The notes under the pieces: generated by a model | What the model saw: the letters and a program-made list of their open reading frames with translations, nothing else | Databases searched by the model: none | Told to the model about the DNA's origin: nothing | Assembly (NCBI GenBank): GCA_035527995.1 | Contig: DATKZJ010000037.1 | Span: forward strand, 1 to 7,251 | Direction of reading: 5' to 3' | DNA: 7,251 bases | Source: JAFGTF01 sp035527995 | GTDB taxonomy: Bacteria; Spirochaetota; B62-G9; DRHN01 | Position numbers and translations under genes: made by a program | In this document: piece by piece, positions 5,089 to 7,251 of the stretch | Layout: each line of letters starts with the position of its first letter | Numbering within the stretch: position 1 is the first letter of the stretch

Positions 5089-6618
5089 ATGAGAAAGAGA
5101 TCTGTTGTTTATTCACAACGTCTCACCAGTGACCATAAACACTACAAACTTTTCAGGAAGCTGTCCGGGCTTTTTGGATACGAGATGGTCTCTTCCTCTT
5201 TCGAGGGCGAGGCTGTTCAACTCCTGCTGGAGGGCGGCGAAATCGTCCTGTTCTGCGATGAGGAGCTTTATTACGCACTTTTCGCAGACAGGGTCGCGGC
5301 TATTGAGGGGAAAAAAGGGCATGTCTCGGTCGCTCTGATAGGCACGGACGCGGCCGAAGGTTCTAAAGATCCTTCTATCAGAATAGACGGGTACATTTCC
5401 CTGTCGGCCAAAGCCGGCGTGATCGAGCAATTACTGTTCAGTATCTTCAAGAACGCCGTGATAAAAGAGCAGTGCAGGACCCTGTCGGGCAAGACAGATA
5501 TCGGGTTCGTAAAACAGCTTCTCACCAAAACTGCACACGCGGTAAACAACATACTAACAGGGATGCAGGGGTATTCCGAGCTTGCCCAGATGCATCCAGA
5601 TGATAGAAAGCTGATTCAGGATTCTTTTGATGTCGTTCTGGAATCTTCTCAGAGGATCAAAAACGAGATCAGGAGGCTGTGCGCCTTTGCACGGATAGAG
5701 AGTCCGCGCTTTGGCGAGGTAAGCATCGCTCAAATCCTCGCCGAATCTCTGAGGCTTGCTGAATCGAAGTTCAGGGAGAACCGGATCGGATTCGATAAGA
5801 GTGTGGATCCGGATTTCATCGTCAACGGGGACGGTGATCAGCTCGTTCAGGTCTTTTACTACCTCTTAACAGAGATCGCGGGCCTGTGTGACGAGGGTGG
5901 TTCGGTATATCTTTCTATCTCATCCATAACCGAAGAGGCTGTCGTCACGATACGAGGCTTACGTAGCAGGGTGGATGATGAAATTCATACACTATTAAAA
6001 GAACTCCTGTCTCTGGAGATACCTGTCCTTGAGATGGAGAGTAAGGATGGTACGGTAGAGAGCCATAATGTGCTGAGCATATGCGGCCGTATCGTCCGCA
6101 ACCACGGAGGCGACATCTCCCTGAGGCGGGAGGAGGGAAGAAGGCTCGTCTTCAGAGTAAGTCTTCCTGTGCTGAGCAGGCCCTCTGAGGTAGGTGATAT
6201 CGAAAAGATTCCCGATACGCAGGTCTACGATCACGTTGATACTCTCGATATGGACATACTCGTGGTTGATGATGAGGAATACGTAAGAAACACACTCTAT
6301 TATTTCTTCGCTCGCAAGGGATGCAGAGTCACTCTTGCTGGAGACGGAGAGTTCGGGCTGAAGATTGCGAGGGAAAAGCATTTTGACCTCATCTTCATGG
6401 ACTATCTCATGCCCAAGATGGGCGGTATCGAAGCTGCGAGGAGGATAAGGGAGGGGGATAGTAAAGTCAAGATCGCGTTTATCACAGGGAGGGAGCCTTT
6501 TGATGAGGAGGAGCTCTACAGGGCCGGTGTATTTGCATGTGTAAAGAAGCCTTTTGAAATCAGGGAGCTCTATACCATCGCAAAGAAGGTCGCGATGGAA
6601 ATCGGTATAATCGGATAA
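5089..6618 (+). CDS. hybrid histidine-kinase-like (probably degenerate) and receiver protein
   Basis: A cytoplasmic two-component protein of 509 residues with no membrane segment. Residues ~20-125 look like a divergent receiver-type domain (ending DGYISLSAKAGVIEQLLFSIF). Residues ~137-205 are a HisKA dimerisation helix pair with His150 in THAH-type context (KTAHAVNNILTGMQGYSEL). Residues ~210-360 align with an HATPase_c domain, ending NHGGDISLRREEGRRLVFRVSLP. Residues 388-505 are a complete receiver: acidic pocket D394/D395, phosphoacceptor D438 (FMDYLMP), T466 and K487 (KKPFE). The kinase core is damaged: Ala151 replaces the acidic residue after His, the N-box has Tyr258 and Glu262 where Asn is expected, and the G1 and G2 glycine boxes are unrecognisable. 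It probably signals through the receiver or as a scaffold. ATG 5089 has no strong ribosome binding site. The MBL gene follows by 25 bases, so they are likely cotranscribed. Confidence 0.88.
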   Translation: MRKRSVVYSQRLTSDHKHYKLFRKLSGLFGYEMVSSSFEGEAVQLLLEGGEIVLFCDEELYYALFADRVAAIEGKKGHVSVALIGTDAAEGSKDPSIRIDGYISLSAKAGVIEQLLFSIFKNAVIKEQCRTLSGKTDIGFVKQLLTKTAHAVNNILTGMQGYSELAQMHPDDRKLIQDSFDVVLESSQRIKNEIRRLCAFARIESPRFGEVSIAQILAESLRLAESKFRENRIGFDKSVDPDFIVNGDGDQLVQVFYYLLTEIAGLCDEGGSVYLSISSITEEAVVTIRGLRSRVDDEIHTLLKELLSLEIPVLEMESKDGTVESHNVLSICGRIVRNHGGDISLRREEGRRLVFRVSLPVLSRPSEVGDIEKIPDTQVYDHVDTLDMDILVVDDEEYVRNTLYYFFARKGCRVTLAGDGEFGLKIAREKHFDLIFMDYLMPKMGGIEAARRIREGDSKVKIAFITGREPFDEEELYRAGVFACVKKPFEIRELYTIAKKVAMEIGIIG

Positions 6619-6643
6619 TATAATGCAGAGAGGAAGAAGAGCG

Positions 6644-7251
6644 ATGGCAGAAAACGACAAACTCCCCGGGAATTCACAATACCTCAGGAATATCCAGTTC
6701 TTAGGACATGCAACTTTCCAGATAAGCGGAAGCAGTATCATCTATACCGATCCCTACGATCTGTCCGGTTATCAATTCTTGAAAGAGGCTGACATTATAT
6801 TAGTTACTCACAGCCACTTCGATCACTGTTCCGTAGATGATATCGCAAAGATCCGGGGTGATAGAACCATCATTGTGGCCTCATCGGACTGCTCTGAGTT
6901 CTTCAAGAACTCTGAGCAGTCCGATGAGTTCTTGAAGAACTCTGAGTCCCTGGTGGCAGCTCCCGGTAAAGTGATAACTCTCTCTCCGGGGGAAGAGACG
7001 GAGGTCGGAAACGTGAAGGTCAGGGCAGTACCTGCGTATAACATTGGTAAAAATTTTCACCCGAAAGAAAACAGCTGGAACGGGTATCTGTTCGACCTGG
7101 ACGGAGTGCGCTACTACCACCCGGGCGATTCTGATAAGGTGCCGGAGATGGACAGCATCACGGCGGACGTTATTTTTCTCCCTGTCGGCGGTACATACAC
7201 GATGGATGCGCGGGAAGCGTGTGAAGTTGCGAACAGGATCAATCCGAAGGT
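6644..7251 (+). CDS. metallo-beta-lactamase-fold hydrolase (UlaG-like), C-terminus cut by window
   Basis: Enzymes of this fold use a dinuclear metal centre to hydrolyse phosphoester, lactone or related bonds; the substrate here is unknown. The frame is open to the right edge (202 complete codons). It shows LGHATFQI (20-27), YTDPYD (34-39), the metal motif HSHFDH (56-61) and HPGDSD (159-164), whose Asp161 is the bridging ligand. It also shows the subfamily stretch FLPVGGTYTMD (178-188). The last metal-binding His lies beyond the window. ATG 6644 is chosen because AGAGGAAG (6628-6635) is 8 bases upstream; ATG 6623 would add 7 residues and lacks such a site. Residues about 83-102 hold an unusual duplicated segment encoded by a palindrome (6880-6946), in what looks like a surface loop. 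It follows the kinase-like gene closely and may be cotranscribed with it. Confidence 0.88.
   Translation, partial: MAENDKLPGNSQYLRNIQFLGHATFQISGSSIIYTDPYDLSGYQFLKEADIILVTHSHFDHCSVDDIAKIRGDRTIIVASSDCSEFFKNSEQSDEFLKNSESLVAAPGKVITLSPGEETEVGNVKVRAVPAYNIGKNFHPKENSWNGYLFDLDGVRYYHPGDSDKVPEMDSITADVIFLPVGGTYTMDAREACEVANRINPK
6880..6928. repeat. 49-base near-perfect palindrome inside the MBL gene
   Basis: The left arm, 24 bases at 6880-6903, pairs with the right arm at 6905-6928 around a single C, with one mismatch. It begins CTCATCGGACTGCTC and its mirror ends GAGCAGTCCGATGAG. The inner 17 bases (6896-6912) are themselves a perfect palindrome, GAGTTCTT-C-AAGAACTC. The reading frame stays open through it. 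Confidence 0.9.
6895..6946 (+). repeat. 22-base direct repeat at 30-base offset inside the MBL gene
   Basis: TGAGTTCTT-C-AAGAACTCTGAG at 6895-6916 recurs at 6925-6946 with a single change (central C to G). The 30-base offset equals 10 codons. The protein therefore reads EFFKNSEQSD then EFLKNSES, an in-frame duplication. The second copy keeps the 17-base palindrome (6926-6942). Confidence 0.9.

Noticed and set aside
5995..6741. 248-residue minus-strand frame
   Set aside because: It is antisense to the well-supported receiver domain and the start of the MBL gene, and contains no recognisable motif.
1..7251. tRNA, rRNA or known riboswitch
   Set aside because: No cloverleaf, TTCGANTC-type T-arm in context, rRNA core motif or familiar riboswitch consensus was seen on either strand.

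Overview
This is a bacterial chromosome segment of roughly balanced base composition, with frequent AGA/AGG and ATA codons. It carries a zinc-ribbon type ribosomal protein L28, a PTS EIIA-type domain, an LPP20-like exported protein and a hybrid histidine kinase/receiver protein. This mix fits a free-living Gram-negative-type bacterium from a less-studied lineage. The sequence alone does not fix the phylum, and no phage, plasmid or complete insertion sequence is visible.

Layout. At 1-360 (+) is the C-terminal end of a PTS EIIA (fructose/PtsN-type) domain cut by the window edge. At 487-1536 (-) is a two-domain VOC (glyoxalase/bleomycin-resistance fold) protein whose start is better placed at an internal GTG than at the longest-frame GTG. 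At 1774-2244 (+) a Nudix hydrolase overlaps by 13 bases an exported LPP20-like protein at 2232-3047 (+). From 3048 to 3533 there is no gene, but there is copy A of a dispersed repeat. The gene rpmB (L28) lies at 3534-3764 (-), back to back with a small 91-residue protein at 3886-4161 (+). Two consensus-like -35 boxes form an inverted repeat in the divergent promoter region between them. An acidic YbjN-like protein follows at 4272-4727 (+). Then comes a second gene-free stretch, 4728-5088, with copy B of the repeat. A 509-residue kinase-like/receiver hybrid at 5089-6618 (+) is followed after 25 bases by a metallo-beta-lactamase-fold hydrolase (6644 to the right edge, +).

Working together. The Nudix/LPP20-like pair and the kinase-like/MBL pair are the only arrangements that look like operons. 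The other genes appear to be single housekeeping or accessory genes, so no single pathway links the window.

Most notable observations: (1) the hybrid kinase has kept its phosphoacceptor histidine and a complete receiver, but has lost the acidic residue after the histidine and the N, G1 and G2 boxes, so it is probably a pseudokinase scaffold. (2) The MBL gene contains an in-frame 49-base near-perfect palindrome plus a 30-base-offset duplication, at a loop position. (3) Two copies of a ~160-180 bp non-coding repeat sit 1.59 kb apart; they share a 50-base block with one mismatch and a hairpin-forming 3' half. (4) The 91-residue protein is an internal duplication of a ~45-residue module.
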